Assembly (NCBI GenBank): GCA_903772945.1
Contig: CAICTM010000990.1
Span: 1-40,412, forward strand
Length of the DNA stretch: 40,412 nt
Reading direction: 5' to 3'
DNA from: Seminavis robusta
Lineage: Eukaryota > Bacillariophyta > Bacillariophyceae > Naviculales > Naviculaceae
The notes beneath the pieces were generated by a model that was not told the origin of the DNA, did not search any database, and saw only the letters and a list, made by a program, of their open reading frames with translations. This document shows positions 1 through 11,400 of this stretch, one piece after another. Each line of letters opens with the position of its first letter. Position 1 is the stretch's first letter. A program made the translations under genes and the position numbers.

Positions 1-2133
1 AACAACAACAACAACATCAGCATTATTCTTACCTTGTCGAGTACGACCGAGATTATGGGACCTTATGGGAAGTTTGTCGTTGACTTTCATTCAAAATGGG
101 AGGGTTTCGTTGGAGCGAAGGAAACAGAAAAGAGAGAAAGAGCGAGCCAGCGATAGCCGTTGAATGGATTCAAAATACGGAACCAATGTGAGACAAACGA
201 TAGATGGGACGTATTTGCTGACACATTGCTTGTTCTTCAGACATGATTCAATGGGGCGATGACTGCCTACATATGGGGAAAGTAAAGGTCTTTGCCATTT
301 CCCCTCTTTATTGTATGTAGCTCATGTCTCTTCGTGCCTCTTCATGTCGTTCGACATGCCCTGCACGCTCTCAATTTGGAATCTGGAACTCAACCGATAA
401 CCCTCTCCCTCTTCTTCTTCTTTTTCCCTCCCCCGCGCTCATGCCTAACCCCCCCATAATCTCCCATGGAACTGTACCGGTACGGTAGGCAAAGCCAGCG
501 TTCATGTTGATTGAATCATTCAGCCAGAAGCTTGTTTCCACTGGGAGGGCAAGCCGAGCAATCAATAAACTTCTGGTACGTACTAGTACCTATCATAGAC
601 AATTTGAAGGAGCTGAGATTCAGAAGTTGGCTTTGAAGTCTATTCCACTGGATAATGGTACCTTTTAAGGAGACCGCCCAGTGGCTAGCTAGTCCGGTAG
701 CCCTGGCTGGTACTGCTTAGTGCTTGTGGATGTTTGCTGCGTTTGTGCGGACCGCCAGTCCATTCTCCGTGCCTCCAAAATGTGCGTGAGTGACGAGTGC
801 CCAGAGCTGGCTATCTATTAGTAGCTGGCTATCTAGCTGACTATCTAGCTATCGGGCGGTAGATACTGATACCGCAGCCACAACCCGGATTTAGCTACTA
901 GCTCTAGCTAGGTTAGCTAGCTAGTATTTCAATGACGCACGGCGGACGATTTTGTTGGCAAGGGAAATCCAACACCTCTCCTCTCTGTGCAAGGCTTTTT
1001 CCATCAGAACGCAAGCACTGAGATTGACACATTGACACGATGCTGACAGCACCTGCTGCCTGCTTTTGCAGCAATCCGAAGCCGACCATCACAATGCATG
1101 CGATCGGCTATCGATATCCAGCCAGAGTCCAGCTAGCTAGTCTAGCTAGGTTGCTTGACATCCTCTTCTTGCGGCCCCTCCAAGTGGCAGGCAAAACCAA
1201 GGAACAGATTCTGGACTGGGCGTGGCTGGATGCCCCGAAGCCTGCGCATGCTCATCTGGCAGCTATTCTCGGCCTTGGCAAAAGCAAGTGCAGGAGATGA
1301 GATGCAGCTGACAACCTGTGTCACGTGACACAGCTTGAGCTAACCAGTGCAATCGCATTGCTCGCAAAACTATCGTACTGGCTAGCTAGCTAGCTAGAGC
1401 TATTAGAAGCCACTCGCTGGCACCTATGATACTCTAGCGGTAGCAAAATTTCTTGCCAGCAACTCATGCTGTGGCTACAGTAGGGTTCTTTCTTGTCAGT
1501 CCATGATGGCAGGTCATCACAGCTGCTCAACTTGGCTGCGGTGAGCAGGGTGGCGACGGCTGCCATGGTTCGGTGTCGAGTCCTTGTGAGCTCTAGCTAG
1601 GTATTCTAGTTTGCTACCGTACGCTTGCCATGCCCAGGTGCTCGTAGCTGAATCCTCTACATACATGCCCCGTACTCTTTGTGGAATTGATACACTACTT
1701 CTGTTCTTATTACTGCTATCGTACTCGTGTGTTCTTGTTTAACATCTTCCCAAATTTGTCCAATTCAATTCGGCTGCGTCCGTTGTTCTGCCTAGCTAGC
1801 GTTTTGTAGTTCCTTCCATTTGCTCTTGGGCTTGCGCATGCCAGGGAGGCCAGTATACAACATCCAATAAACTTTGGCACAACAGAAGGCAAGAGAGAGA
1901 GAGTGTGTGGAGGCATCACGCCAACAAGAGAAAAACCAAAATTCTTGCTGCTGTCGACACTTCTCTCTCTCTCTCGCACTTTTTTCTTCATTTGGAGGAG
2001 GGGAGAGGGCGTCCAACCATAATACACCATTTTCATTCATATAAAACATTCATTTTTCAAAAATCCTCGAGGACACGCTGTTGTCATCTTGTGTGTTTGT
2101 CTTGTTGTTTCCTGCTCAACAACAACAACGTCC
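1..2133. other. Intergenic, low complexity, no supported gene
   Basis: I see no convincing gene here. The stretch opens with an AAC repeat (1-15). It holds a perfect palindrome GTACCGGTAC at 474-483 and many CTAG/TAGC runs, near 890-925, 1131-1150, 1381-1397 and 1791-1799. A TC dinucleotide run lies at about 1963-1977. The short open frames present are composed of these repeats and look like chance. Confidence 0.6.
1381..1397. repeat. GCTA tetranucleotide repeat
   Basis: Four copies of GCTA plus one base, self-complementary. Similar shorter CTAG runs recur in other intergenic parts of the window, for example at 914-924, 20847-20858 and 24983-25002. Confidence 0.8.
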
Positions 2134-2781
2134 TTACTCATGCACTGGCTCCCCACGTTCTAGTCGTGGTTCTTCCGTGACCAAGTGTTGGCAATGGACG
2201 GGATGCACCAGTTCACCCGACAGGGAGCAAATGTACATGCCTTCGTCCTCCGTCACGTTCCTCCAGTTCCATCCTTCGGCGGCGAATTCTACCGTATTGC
2301 GTTCGGCATTCTCTTGGAGTTCATGACGATTACTCCAAATCCTCGATTTGATGCGGTCGCTGTATTCATACCGAGTTGGAATGGGAACCACCGACACGTC
2401 TTCGGCAAATCCAATGCGTGTCGTCTTCTTGTTGTTATTGTCAGTAACAGCAACTGCGGGTGGTGGTGGGGGTGGTGGTGGGGCGGTGGCGGCGACATCA
2501 TTGAGTTTCTCCGTGGTAGGAACGGCTCCTCGCAACGGCGTGCGAGTGGCCGAACCATCTGGAGGCGAAATTTGCATCGTGTATCCTACGCCCATTCCAC
2601 GTAGAATTCGTAGGCGCCGGTGCTGCGCGGCAGTCATTGGCTGTGTCGCGGCTGCTGCTGCTTGAGGAGGAGCATTGTGAATGCCCAATCGATTCAATAG
2701 ACGAGACCGAATCTCACAGTCTTTCTTGGCATTCGCAGCAGCAGCAGCCGGTGATGAGAGCGACTTGGGTGGGGAGCTCAT
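2134..2781 (-). CDS. Diatom-family protein with conserved W-rich C-terminal block
   Basis: A single-exon protein of 215 residues. The N-terminal half is low complexity (Ala-rich, then a run of eight prolines near residue 100). From about residue 122 it carries a block with the order [11 protein letters not shown], a Tyr/Arg-rich stretch, IWS, then [10 protein letters not shown], and a final HPVH motif. I recognise this block as recurrent in predicted diatom proteins, where VxxIPxRxxYS followed by EFxxEGxxWRxVxED marks a multi-copy family without a known function. No signal peptide or membrane segment is seen. The start is the first ATG of the frame. The function is unknown; a nuclear or cytosolic role is only a guess from the lack of targeting signals. 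Confidence 0.8.
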   Translation of the reverse strand: MSSPPKSLSSPAAAAANAKKDCEIRSRLLNRLGIHNAPPQAAAAATQPMTAAQHRRLRILRGMGVGYTMQISPPDGSATRTPLRGAVPTTEKLNDVAATAPPPPPPPPAVAVTDNNNKKTTRIGFAEDVSVVPIPTRYEYSDRIKSRIWSNRHELQENAERNTVEFAAEGWNWRNVTEDEGMYICSLSGELVHPVHCQHLVTEEPRLERGEPVHE

Positions 2782-3825
2782 GATGGCTTGACTTGACTTG
2801 ACTACCTACGATGAGGACAAGCAAGCGCAACACAACAAATAACTGTGCTTTGAGAAAAAGCGAAAATGGACCAAGCTGGCACAAGAGGTTGCTGCAGGTT
2901 TCGCGTAGCGGTTTACGTAGCCCGGGTAGGAAAACAAACTCACTGGGTTGATCGATCAAGACCAACAAGCGTGAGGTTGCGCAAACAACAACATGTTGAG
3001 ACAACGTGCGTAAAAATGCTACCAGAGACGTGCGTAGGGCGTACGAACTCTTGCCTTCAAGGAAAAATATCCTTTGTGTGCGCCTGTCAAGCCTTTTCAA
3101 GAAATGACCCAAGGTGTTCACCGTAGGCTGTCAACGAGAGTGCAGCATTGGTCTAATTAGCAAGGAAGGTTCTTCCAATGACACTGGGAGTGCCGGCGTG
3201 CTACTTGAAGAAATCCTCCAAGAATATCTTGCAACAAAATCATGTTTTAGCGTTATTTGAAGTGCGATAAAGCAGACTCACCCATAGTTGTAGTGTATTG
3301 GTTAACGTGGGTTTGATAAAAGTTCTCAAAGACTGTCCAAAGAAGAGAAGTGGTGCAGCGCTCCAAACGAAGCATTTTTGAAAGGCTTTCCGGAGTGACG
3401 GTCGCTTATCTCCCCTGTTCTGGGGTATTCAAAGACGTCAGCGATTTACCCTGGTTCGAATTCAGTATCTTGCAAATAGTACCGCCTTCCTTCGCTTCCG
3501 CTGTGAACTTCTCCCAACCGTTTCGGAAGACCTGTCAAAAATAAATATCTTCTGATGTTTAGGGTGTTGGCTGCTTCGATTAGTGGCCACAGATTCTCAA
3601 TAGCTTTCTCAATTCCAAAGGATCGGTGCCAAAACTTGAACGGCACGTACGTATCTGCTGACTGCAGTTTTCAGCTCAAGCAAGCCATCAATCAACCTCA
3701 TCTGTCTCTCTTCTTTGGCTTCAGCATCATGCGTGTGATGGCAGATGGCAGCATCCACCCACCTGCTCCCATGCCGTCGAGTATCTTTTGTGGCATCCTT
3801 TTGTGAGTGAGCGAAAGACGAGTCC
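2782..3825. other. Intergenic, nothing supported
   Basis: The divergent spacer between the W-rich-block protein and the carrier-like gene. Several frames of 60-105 codons exist on both strands but show no family motif, no ATG in good context and no splice partners. One minus-strand frame (3446-3646) looks mildly protein-like but cannot be supported. Confidence 0.5.
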
Positions 3826-4563
3826 ATGCCGAATAATGGAAGCCCCCCATCGGAGGATACCCCATGGCGCAAAGCCTTGACGCGATCTGTTGCGTCGGCT
3901 GGAACGTGGTTTGTCACGGAATATCCCAAATTGATTTTTCAGCGACAGCAAGGCCAAGCCCATCCCATACAATCCTCGATTCAAATCTACCGGCAAACTC
4001 CGTGGAACCATCATCTCCGAGGAGCTGTATCGTCGGCCGCGCAGCGGGGATCCTCGGCGTTCCTCATGTTTTATGGACAAGCCGCCATTTCCAACGCCAT
4101 TTTTGGCACTACTACTAATAGCAGCTGGCTGTCGTCGGGATTGGCCGGGTTTCTAGGGGGTGGAGTATCGGCCGTAGTGCACACGCTGTTTGAGCCCCTC
4201 AAAATTCGCCATGATCAACGATTGACCTGGTCCATTTACAAGGCCAGTTTACGGCCCATGATGTGGCGTCATGCCCTCTTTGATGGAACCTTTTTTGCCA
4301 CAACCTCGCTGTTACAAGAATATTCCTATGCCACACAGTTTGGAGTCTCTGCATTGGCTGCATCGACCGTCAACTTGACGCACGATGTCTGGAAGACACA
4401 ATTTATTCGAGCGTTGCCCAAACGGGTGCGATGGATCACTGTCGTACAGGGCATGACCAGCACGTGTTTTCGGCAACAGCTGGTCGTCAAGGCGGCTGAT
4501 CTAGGCTTCAATTGGTGGGTGACAGGGCTGCTTTTTGCGGCTCTATTTCATCCTGCACACTAG
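3826..4563 (+). CDS. Divergent mitochondrial-carrier (SLC25)-like protein
   Basis: An intronless 245-residue protein. It has three weak repeats resembling SLC25 carriers. Each pairs a hydrophobic helix with a degraded PxDxxK-type signature: TEYPKLIFQRQQ near residue 30, FEPLKIRHD near residue 126 and THDVWKTQF near residue 187. Between them lie Gly/Ala-rich helices such as GLAGFLGGGVSAVVHTLF. Family carriers are about 300 residues with clean PxDxxK motifs and use them to gate metabolite exchange across the inner mitochondrial membrane. Here the acidic residue or the proline is lost in each repeat, so the substrate is unknown and transport itself is uncertain. The alternative is a carrier-derived structural protein of an organelle membrane. 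The ATG at 3826 is the first in frame. Confidence 0.6.
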   Translation: MPNNGSPPSEDTPWRKALTRSVASAGTWFVTEYPKLIFQRQQGQAHPIQSSIQIYRQTPWNHHLRGAVSSAAQRGSSAFLMFYGQAAISNAIFGTTTNSSWLSSGLAGFLGGGVSAVVHTLFEPLKIRHDQRLTWSIYKASLRPMMWRHALFDGTFFATTSLLQEYSYATQFGVSALAASTVNLTHDVWKTQFIRALPKRVRWITVVQGMTSTCFRQQLVVKAADLGFNWWVTGLLFAALFHPAH

Positions 4564-4656
4564 CAGCACCCAATCTGCCTAATCATTCGAGACAGGCATG
4601 TATCATACATACATACATGTGCAATGACTGTCAAGAAGGAAATTTTATGAATTGGG

Positions 4657-6132
4657 TTGCATGAAAACCTCAAACGGGCAAGTCGTGCGTTGTTGAAGCT
4701 AGTTTCTTTTTTATTTTGCGCCACCTTCTACGTGGAGGTTGCAACCATTCCTTCTGCATCTTCGACCACTGAGAACCCAACACAATCCGCAACACAACAC
4801 AACCTGATGACGATGGATCTTGGTCGAGAAGCATTCTCCGTCTTTTGTGACAATACCGTCGACGGCGCGGTTGCAAAGAACCGACAACACAGAGAGGAAC
4901 AGGCTAGCCTGGAAGCGTTGGACACAATTCAGCACTCGGTTCATATCGTTTCATCCTTTCGCGAGAATGACCAAGGACCTTGGTACAAGTGTGCCGAGGG
5001 AACACTTGTGGTGGATCTGCGGGCGTTTGTGGCCAAGACGAAACGATGGTTGTTGTACCGCGTAAATACAGCTCAGATGTGCAAAGTGCCTCTCGAACGG
5101 CTTTCGACGCTAAATCTAATCATCTCCGGTGTGGAGCTGCCGGTACCGGAAGGTATGCCTGTGTGTCAGGTTCCGCATCTGAAGGTTTGCCCAAAAACAG
5201 GAACGATCCATCTCAAAGCATGGTTTGGTCTCGAATTTTGCGTGGAAGGAAAAATCCATAACTATCCAGGTACTGTGGATGATATCCGAACTTTTGTTCA
5301 GGACGGAAGTCGAGTCCAGCGCTTTTTTCTGGACATTTCCGTAACTTCTCCAGGTCGGCCACCGCGTCCTCGCGACGATTGTCTGTTTGGGGCAACCCTG
5401 GAGATTGAAAAGTTTGTACTTGCAAGGTACCTTGTGCGGGACCATCTAAAGAAGCCCAAGCCACCTTTGAATGCCCATGCTGACTACGAAGAGCTGCATT
5501 TGCTTTCCCAGGTTGCCCCCAACCACAACGTAGTCACAAAGGTCTATCATGAACACAGAACTTTGATGGAAAGCCTATGCGTGCTCAGGAGTTCCAAGAG
5601 ACTCTTTCAATCGTTTGCAGTGCATGCAAACAACTCTGCTCCGATATTGCTGGACCTCCGTCAAGCTTCTGCAGGTCAAACGCGTCAACATGGATCCTAC
5701 TGGAGACTCCAAGTGCCAGAGAACCAATCTCTCGTGTCCATCAACGACATTCCAAATCTCTACTTCAAGCTTTCGGGAGTCCGTCTTGTTCCCAGTGTCT
5801 TTCATGGCCCCGAAGCTTCCTTTACCAACGCGAGCATGAGCCTGAAATACAAGAAAGGGTTTGGCGTAAGACTGTACTTTATGTCGTTTGAAACTTTCTG
5901 TGGCGACCACCACGATCTCCAACTTCAAAATGTTTACTATCCCGTGAGTAGCGTCATTTCTAAGGGACCGCAACCGCAGGTGGAAGGTATCAAGATCAAG
6001 CTGATGTACGTCACGATTGACGCTTCACTCGTCCGGAGACACATGAGACTCTTAGGAATGGAACACCCGGGCATGAACCCAACAATCGCATCCGCTGCAT
6101 CAGAACCTACTAGCGGTGAAGGAGATACCTGA
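4657..6132 (+). CDS. Unknown protein with two copies of a beta-rich domain
   Basis: An open frame of 491 codons; I do not recognise the family. Two halves resemble each other. Copy 1 (about residues 110-270) runs from VVDLRAF through LIISGVEL and HLKAWFGLEFCV to LARYLVRDHL. Copy 2 (about residues 325-470) runs from ILLDLRQA through LYFKLSGVRL and SLKYKKGFGVRLYF to IDASLVRRHM. The spacing is similar, so this is an ancient internal duplication. The frame opens at TTG 4657 and the first in-frame ATG is 4807. The region between encodes a hydrophobic stretch (LVSFLFCATFYV) that looks like a signal sequence, so either an upstream exon supplies the ATG or translation starts at 4807, giving 441 residues. 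A stop at 4648-4650 rules out a simple upstream extension. Confidence 0.65.
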   Translation: MHENLKRASRALLKLVSFLFCATFYVEVATIPSASSTTENPTQSATQHNLMTMDLGREAFSVFCDNTVDGAVAKNRQHREEQASLEALDTIQHSVHIVSSFRENDQGPWYKCAEGTLVVDLRAFVAKTKRWLLYRVNTAQMCKVPLERLSTLNLIISGVELPVPEGMPVCQVPHLKVCPKTGTIHLKAWFGLEFCVEGKIHNYPGTVDDIRTFVQDGSRVQRFFLDISVTSPGRPPRPRDDCLFGATLEIEKFVLARYLVRDHLKKPKPPLNAHADYEELHLLSQVAPNHNVVTKVYHEHRTLMESLCVLRSSKRLFQSFAVHANNSAPILLDLRQASAGQTRQHGSYWRLQVPENQSLVSINDIPNLYFKLSGVRLVPSVFHGPEASFTNASMSLKYKKGFGVRLYFMSFETFCGDHHDLQLQNVYYPVSSVISKGPQPQVEGIKIKLMYVTIDASLVRRHMRLLGMEHPGMNPTIASAASEPTSGEGDT

Positions 6133-6954
6133 TAGCTAACTGCTCGACAAAGTCAGTTACAGATTGTGGCACATCTCATGGTTGGATGTTGTCGTCTGTA
6201 AGAATCCACACCATGAGTTACAGTACCCAAAGAAACGCGCCAAAGGAACACATAATCTGCATGTGACGCCCGTGACGCCCGAGTAACTTACTAAGTCGGT
6301 ATGGTTGTTTCGGCCTGAACTGTATGAATTGATGAGCAAAGGCCCAACATGTACAAGTAGTCTAGCCAGTATCTTTGGGTCCGCCTCTTGCAAACGTCAT
6401 GTCGAAAGAGAATCCTTTCTGGCTCCCCCCCAAAAAAGACAAAGCATGCTTCCCACCACCATCCCGATGGTCGCACCTACATTTACCCAGCCAGCTACTA
6501 GTTTATTGATATCGAATGTGGGTGGATGCGTTGAAGTGGGTTCAGTTTCGGGCGTCTTCAACAAGCTCGGGAGGTCGTTGTGTGGGAGTGAGTTTCGCGA
6601 CACTAAGTCAAAAAGGATTAATGCGGACATGCATACTCGAAATACTTAGAAGTCATTTTGTCATATCTACGCAGTTCTGGGAAATATAAACTAATTTTGA
6701 GGAATCCACTTTCGTAACCGCGACCCAACCTTTTCGTGCCGGACTGGTACGGAGGATTCGGGTAGACTACACTGTACGAGCTAGTAGCACGAGAGTGAGT
6801 GTGGGTTTACGCACTACCAGCATGTGTGTCACGGTCGGTTGGTGGGTTCATGCTCATGACATTGTGGTAGCCCAAGGCAAAGCAAGAGCCGCCCTGCAAA
6901 TCTAACAGGAAGGCAATTAACAGCAGTAGCTCTGGTTCTCCTCGTTGCACCACC
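6133..6954. other. Intergenic, one weak minus-strand small ORF
   Basis: The spacer between two plus-strand genes. The only frame worth noting is minus 6397-6630, given as its own entry. A short homopurine and homopyrimidine mix and a CGCCCGTGACG repeat near 6265-6285 are otherwise unremarkable. Confidence 0.4.
6397..6630 (-). CDS. Possible small membrane protein (weak)
   Basis: A 77-codon frame with an ATG start. The C-terminal third is hydrophobic, with a glycine-rich segment (VGATIGMVVGSMLCLFWGG) followed by a short basic/polar tail. That is the layout of a tail-anchored or single-span protein. No family is recognised and no splice partners were found. It may be a chance frame; reported only because its hydrophobic block is clean and it lies in an otherwise empty spacer. 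Confidence 0.2.
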   Translation of the reverse strand: MSALILFDLVSRNSLPHNDLPSLLKTPETEPTSTHPPTFDINKLVAGWVNVGATIGMVVGSMLCLFWGGARKDSLST

Positions 6955-7818
6955 ATGATCCAGATGAATGGAACGCCGCCAAGTGGAGCTGCAAGTGCTG
7001 CATTTGACAGAAATGACTGTAGAAGACCTCCACTACTGTGCCCGCTGACGATGGAGCCTCTTGTAGATCCAGTAGTATCGCCTGATGGAGAGTCGTACGA
7101 GAAGAGCGTCGTGGTCTGCGATGAAGAAGCAGGTCTCTACTATCCCAACCGAGCGCTGAAGGAATACATCCAAGCTGTCCCGACGATGCATTCAAGCGGG
7201 TCAGAGCCTCCTGCGGATTCTACAACTGATGATGACATACCTCCCATATTAAGTATCCTGGATCTCTTCGTATGCCCCATCACGGAGCAACTGCTTCGGG
7301 ACCCTGTCATTGATAGGGATGGCAACACTTTCGAGCGGCGAGCCCTTGTGAAATGGATCAAGGAAGAAGGCACTTCCCCCATTACCCGCAGGCCACTAAT
7401 GGTGCAGCAGCTCTATGACAACACCACTCTCTTACTAGTTCTCACCCAAGAAGTTCATTTGCATATACAAAATGAAACGGAACCAAGAAGCGAAGAACTC
7501 AGACAATGGATAACTGATCGGTCGGAGCAGCCCAGCGGTTCCGAATCGGAAGAAGAGCCCGAACCGCCGCAGCCACCGGAACCAGAGCCAGAACCGCCGC
7601 GGCCACCGGAACCGCTATCTACAGAGCAGCGTCGAGTGCATCGGAACTGTGCATTGACTATTGCGGTGATCTACCTGTGCCTGGTGCTCGTTGTTGTCGG
7701 AACCTTCGCTCTCAACCCATACGTTGCCATTGCGTTCTTCTTGATGACCTGCTTCCTCGTTCCCCGTTTCATCATGGAAACAGGGCTTGCGCTTGGACAC
7801 ACCTTGCCACCTACTTAG
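6955..7818 (+). CDS. Membrane protein with two U-box domains (probable E3 ubiquitin ligase)
   Basis: An intronless 287-residue protein. Two U-box domains lie in tandem. The first (about 22-72) reads CPLTMEPLVDPVVSPDGESYE and ends with an ALKEYI helix. The second (about 104-165) reads CPITEQLLRDPVIDRDGNTFE, then ALVKWIKEEGTSPITRRPL. U-boxes bind E2 enzymes without zinc, so the protein is a likely E3 ligase. Both copies keep the CPxT/I, DPV and DG core; the second also keeps the SPxTRxPL end, whereas the first has diverged there. An acidic Pro/Glu linker follows (about 185-222), then two adjoining hydrophobic segments (about 231-252 and 254-273) near the C-terminus. The predicted layout is a cytosolic ligase tethered to a membrane; which membrane is not shown. 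The ATG at 6955 has a CACC context. Confidence 0.85.
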   Translation: MIQMNGTPPSGAASAAFDRNDCRRPPLLCPLTMEPLVDPVVSPDGESYEKSVVVCDEEAGLYYPNRALKEYIQAVPTMHSSGSEPPADSTTDDDIPPILSILDLFVCPITEQLLRDPVIDRDGNTFERRALVKWIKEEGTSPITRRPLMVQQLYDNTTLLLVLTQEVHLHIQNETEPRSEELRQWITDRSEQPSGSESEEEPEPPQPPEPEPEPPRPPEPLSTEQRRVHRNCALTIAVIYLCLVLVVVGTFALNPYVAIAFFLMTCFLVPRFIMETGLALGHTLPPT

Positions 7819-8476
7819 CATCCAACTCGAAGAGGTGAACTCTCCAAGCCGGGGTTCCTGAAGCTACGTCCTACGTAGCTACATTGCTCCCGCCGTACAG
7901 GCGGGGAATACTTTCGATCAAAGCCTACAAGCAGCTGAGTGTCGAGTTCAAGTCCTTCCACGAAGTTCACCCAGAAACAGCAACACCGAAATGAAAGCTC
8001 TACCGGTACAGTCGTACCTCCGACAGTGATAAGTTGTAACACTACTACCATCACTGTAAATGTGATCTGGCTCAATGCTCTATCATCGTTCTCCACCTCG
8101 GTCTGCCTCTGTATCCTCAGTTCACTTGCTAATAATCAAAATGTAAGTTCGTATTCTTCATAGTGGTCTCTGCTCTGAACTAGGCTACTGGTAGCTGCTC
8201 ATCAGGCGCACTTTTCGTGTTTGCACGCATGAAAAGTTTATTTTGGTTTGTCTTCGTAAATTTCCAATTTCATCGTTTTTCACCAATTTTCAATTTTCCA
8301 ATTCGCAAAGGTCAACAATTCCACCGTCCACCGATTGGAATGCCGGATCAGAGGAAGGCGTCTCCTCGCGTCTGTTTTGTGTTTGTGAGTAGAGGATTCA
8401 AGCTCCAGAAGAGCAAGCGATGAAGTCGGAGCTCAGAGAGTCAGCCGTAAAGTGGATCTGATTTGATTCGGTTGTA
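7819..8476. other. Intergenic, nothing supported
   Basis: The spacer between two plus-strand genes. It contains TACCGGTAC at 8001-8009 and an A/T-rich pyrimidine stretch at about 8235-8310 that probably belongs to the promoter or leader of the following gene. No coding frame is credible. Confidence 0.5.
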
Positions 8477-11400
8477 ATGCAAGACCTGGAAGAAAATGGC
8501 GACGACACGGAGATCGATGGTGTTGTCCATCATCTGCCGTCAGCAGCATTGGCTCCCCGCCATGATTCGGAGGAGAGTACTACCCTAGAAATCCAATTCA
8601 AGTTCTGGAAGAGCAAGAGACGCAAAGTCTCTGGCATTAGAACGTTGCGTGTGCCAATGCAAAAAAGAATTACCGTTGGGTTCGTCAAAGATTTGATTCT
8701 GAAAGAGGACTCTTTTTCCAAGGAATATCGTGAAGCACTCCACCATGTCACTGACAACAACAACGGCGACGACGACAACAATGGTGACGACAGAAAAGTA
8801 TTGGAACGGAAATCACTTCATCTTTTCATGAACCATTGGAATGGCACAGAGCTTCAACCGGACAAGTTCCCGTTGCCAAGGCATTTTGTGCATAACGCTG
8901 CTAGATCCACTGAAGCAAGAAACCATGGATCCCAAGGGAGAAATGTCAAAGGATGTGTCTATGTCATGGTTGATTATTTGCTCCGGGTTCACTTTATCGA
9001 AAGGCCGCTGACGAAACGGGAAAGGGAAAGCAAGCTCAGATGGAAACACCAACAGCAGCCAACGCGTACAATAGGAGGGGACGCCAATGTGTCCGCTGCT
9101 CAAGATGCGCTTCAATGGACCCCAGGCACTGTCCTGACCATTCCTGTTCTCTTGAAGCGTCACACAACGCAACAGATCAAGGAGATGATTGCCGAAAAGA
9201 TCACAATGCAGGTGGAGCGTCTGCATCTCATGTGGAAGGATCGGGAGCTGTTCAAAGACGAGCCGTTGCCCATGATGATTCAGAATGTTCTCTTGGGAGG
9301 TCGGGGCGGCGAAGCTTCCTCAGAGCATACACTGTGCAATGATGGTGACGAGGAAGTAGACGAATCTAGCAGAGGACTACACGACAATGGAGAAAATGGC
9401 GACGAAGGAGACATCTTGAAACTCTGGGTAAATCAGTGGGTCGTCCGCATTCGTACCTTACAGGGGCTGTTCTTTGAGTTGGGAGTTGATCCATATGAGC
9501 CACTTGTAGGGCTGAAGGTGCAGCTCTGTCGAAAACGTGAACGATTGGCAGTTGCAAGCCCAGACCAGGTGATTCTGATTCGAGGGGATGGCGTCGTATT
9601 GGATGATGAAATTTCGTCTGTCGACAAACCGGGTGATGGGGAAAGCTCGTGTCACTTGCAACCACTGCAACGCCTTGGGGTTACGAACGGGTGCACTCTG
9701 CACCTAACTCTGCGTCAGTATTACGTCTCGCCTTCAAAGATCGTGGGAAAGAGCTGCTGTCGGATTCCCAAGGCAGAACATCGTGGCATTACATTGCGTC
9801 AACTTCGAGAAGTTGCCACTACGATCTTGGTGCAATGCAGAAAACAGCAGTGGACTAGGTCGAGCCCGTGTGGTAAGGAGAGACGGCTGGAATCTGGCGA
9901 TGTGACGCTCTACGATTTGATGGACAACTATTTGCACCCGGTCACCATGAAACACAAGTGCAGCTACGTGGTGCTTGTGTCGGAAAATGAACAAGATCAG
10001 ATTCCACGCGTCTTCTGCAGGTAAGAGGATGGTACAAGTTAGGTATTCTCCCACACGCCGCCGTCATATTCGCTCAATGTTCTTCCTGTAACCAGTCACT
10101 TTTGGGGATCGAGCGTTCTGCATCTTTTGGCCTGCTTGGAGCAACATGCTTTTGACAGGAATATCGGTGACACGACACCCTACTGGATATGCGGATACGC
10201 CCTGTGTCAGCATGACGTATCGAGGGAGCTGGAAGTGGGAAACAACCTTGCTGACACTCCCTTCTATAAAGCAATGACACTGTCGCAAGGGACCGTGTCA
10301 ATTCTGGATAGCCATGCAACTTGCTATAGCAGGTAGGTGCAAGAGGAGGGACGGAAATGTCTTTGTATTCCAAATGCTTACGAAGTCTTTTCTCTTCGAA
10401 ACAGGATATGGTGCTCGTACGAAGTCAGCGTAGTAATGAACGATCTGAAAGCGCGAAGTCCATCTTCTGCGCAGGGCCATTTCTATGATGTGTACACGTT
10501 GGCAAAAGACGCCGAAGGCGACCCCTACTCCCCTGTGGGGCTTACAGAAGGAACAGTTGCTTCCGACAGATATACACGCAATGCAGATGGCACTCTCAAT
10601 GTGGCAAAGCGCATGTCTACCTTAAAGTGGAACGACGCAAGGCGCAAACGCCAGTTATCCTTCCCTCTGGAACTCTGCCACCAAGCTCTGGAGGTAAAAT
10701 TGGAACACGCTCAAGCATCGAGGCAGCGGGACAAGAACATGATTCTCAACAGCATCGTTGGTAACGTCATCGACTCGTCAACGGAACCCCCACAATTCCA
10801 TGATGCATACGATGATCTGAATGCTGCTTTGCGGGGGAAGTTTGCGGAATCGGCATATCGGATGGCGCTTGAATCTGGAAACGAAGCCCTGCTCCGAGAC
10901 TTTCGCTTTGCGCTATTCGCTGCCCCGTACAACCGGCTGGCCATGTCGTTTGAAGGGTGTAGCGAGTTCAAGAGTGACTCAAAGCGCTTTGCAGAATCTA
11001 TTCCTGCGTCATTGGAGCACTTGGAACTGGACATCGGAAGGATCGGGTTCAAAGGATTGGGAGACTTTGCTGAAGGCTTAGCCCGTCTGCACAAGCTCAA
11101 ATCCTTGAAGCTGAAGGCCAGCTTTTGCAGAGTGCTGAAAGACATCAACGCTCTCTTGAAACAGGTTGGCCAGTTTCAAATGCTGCAGAGACTTGAGCTT
11201 GATTTCTCCGAATGCCCCTCCATAACTTCTGTGGACGGGCTGGAGACGGCGTTCCCAAATCTACAACAACTTGCTTTCTTGTCCATTAGAATGGGCAACT
11301 GCAACAATCTATCGTCGCTAAAGATATTCGCCGCAGGTCTAGCTGATGTTGCCAACGCTCTCAGTACCTGCCATCTTGATTTTGGATGCCAAGACTTGAA

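Noticed and set aside
2714..3121. 135-codon minus-strand frame
   Set aside because: Overlaps the start of the real gene at 2134-2781 in another frame and has low-complexity composition.
3426..3470. tRNA B-box-like GGTTCGAATTC
   Set aside because: The flanking bases do not pair as a T-arm and no A-box or acceptor stem is found upstream.
3446..3646. Minus-strand 66-codon frame
   Set aside because: Protein-like in part but without motif, splice partners or neighbours to support it.
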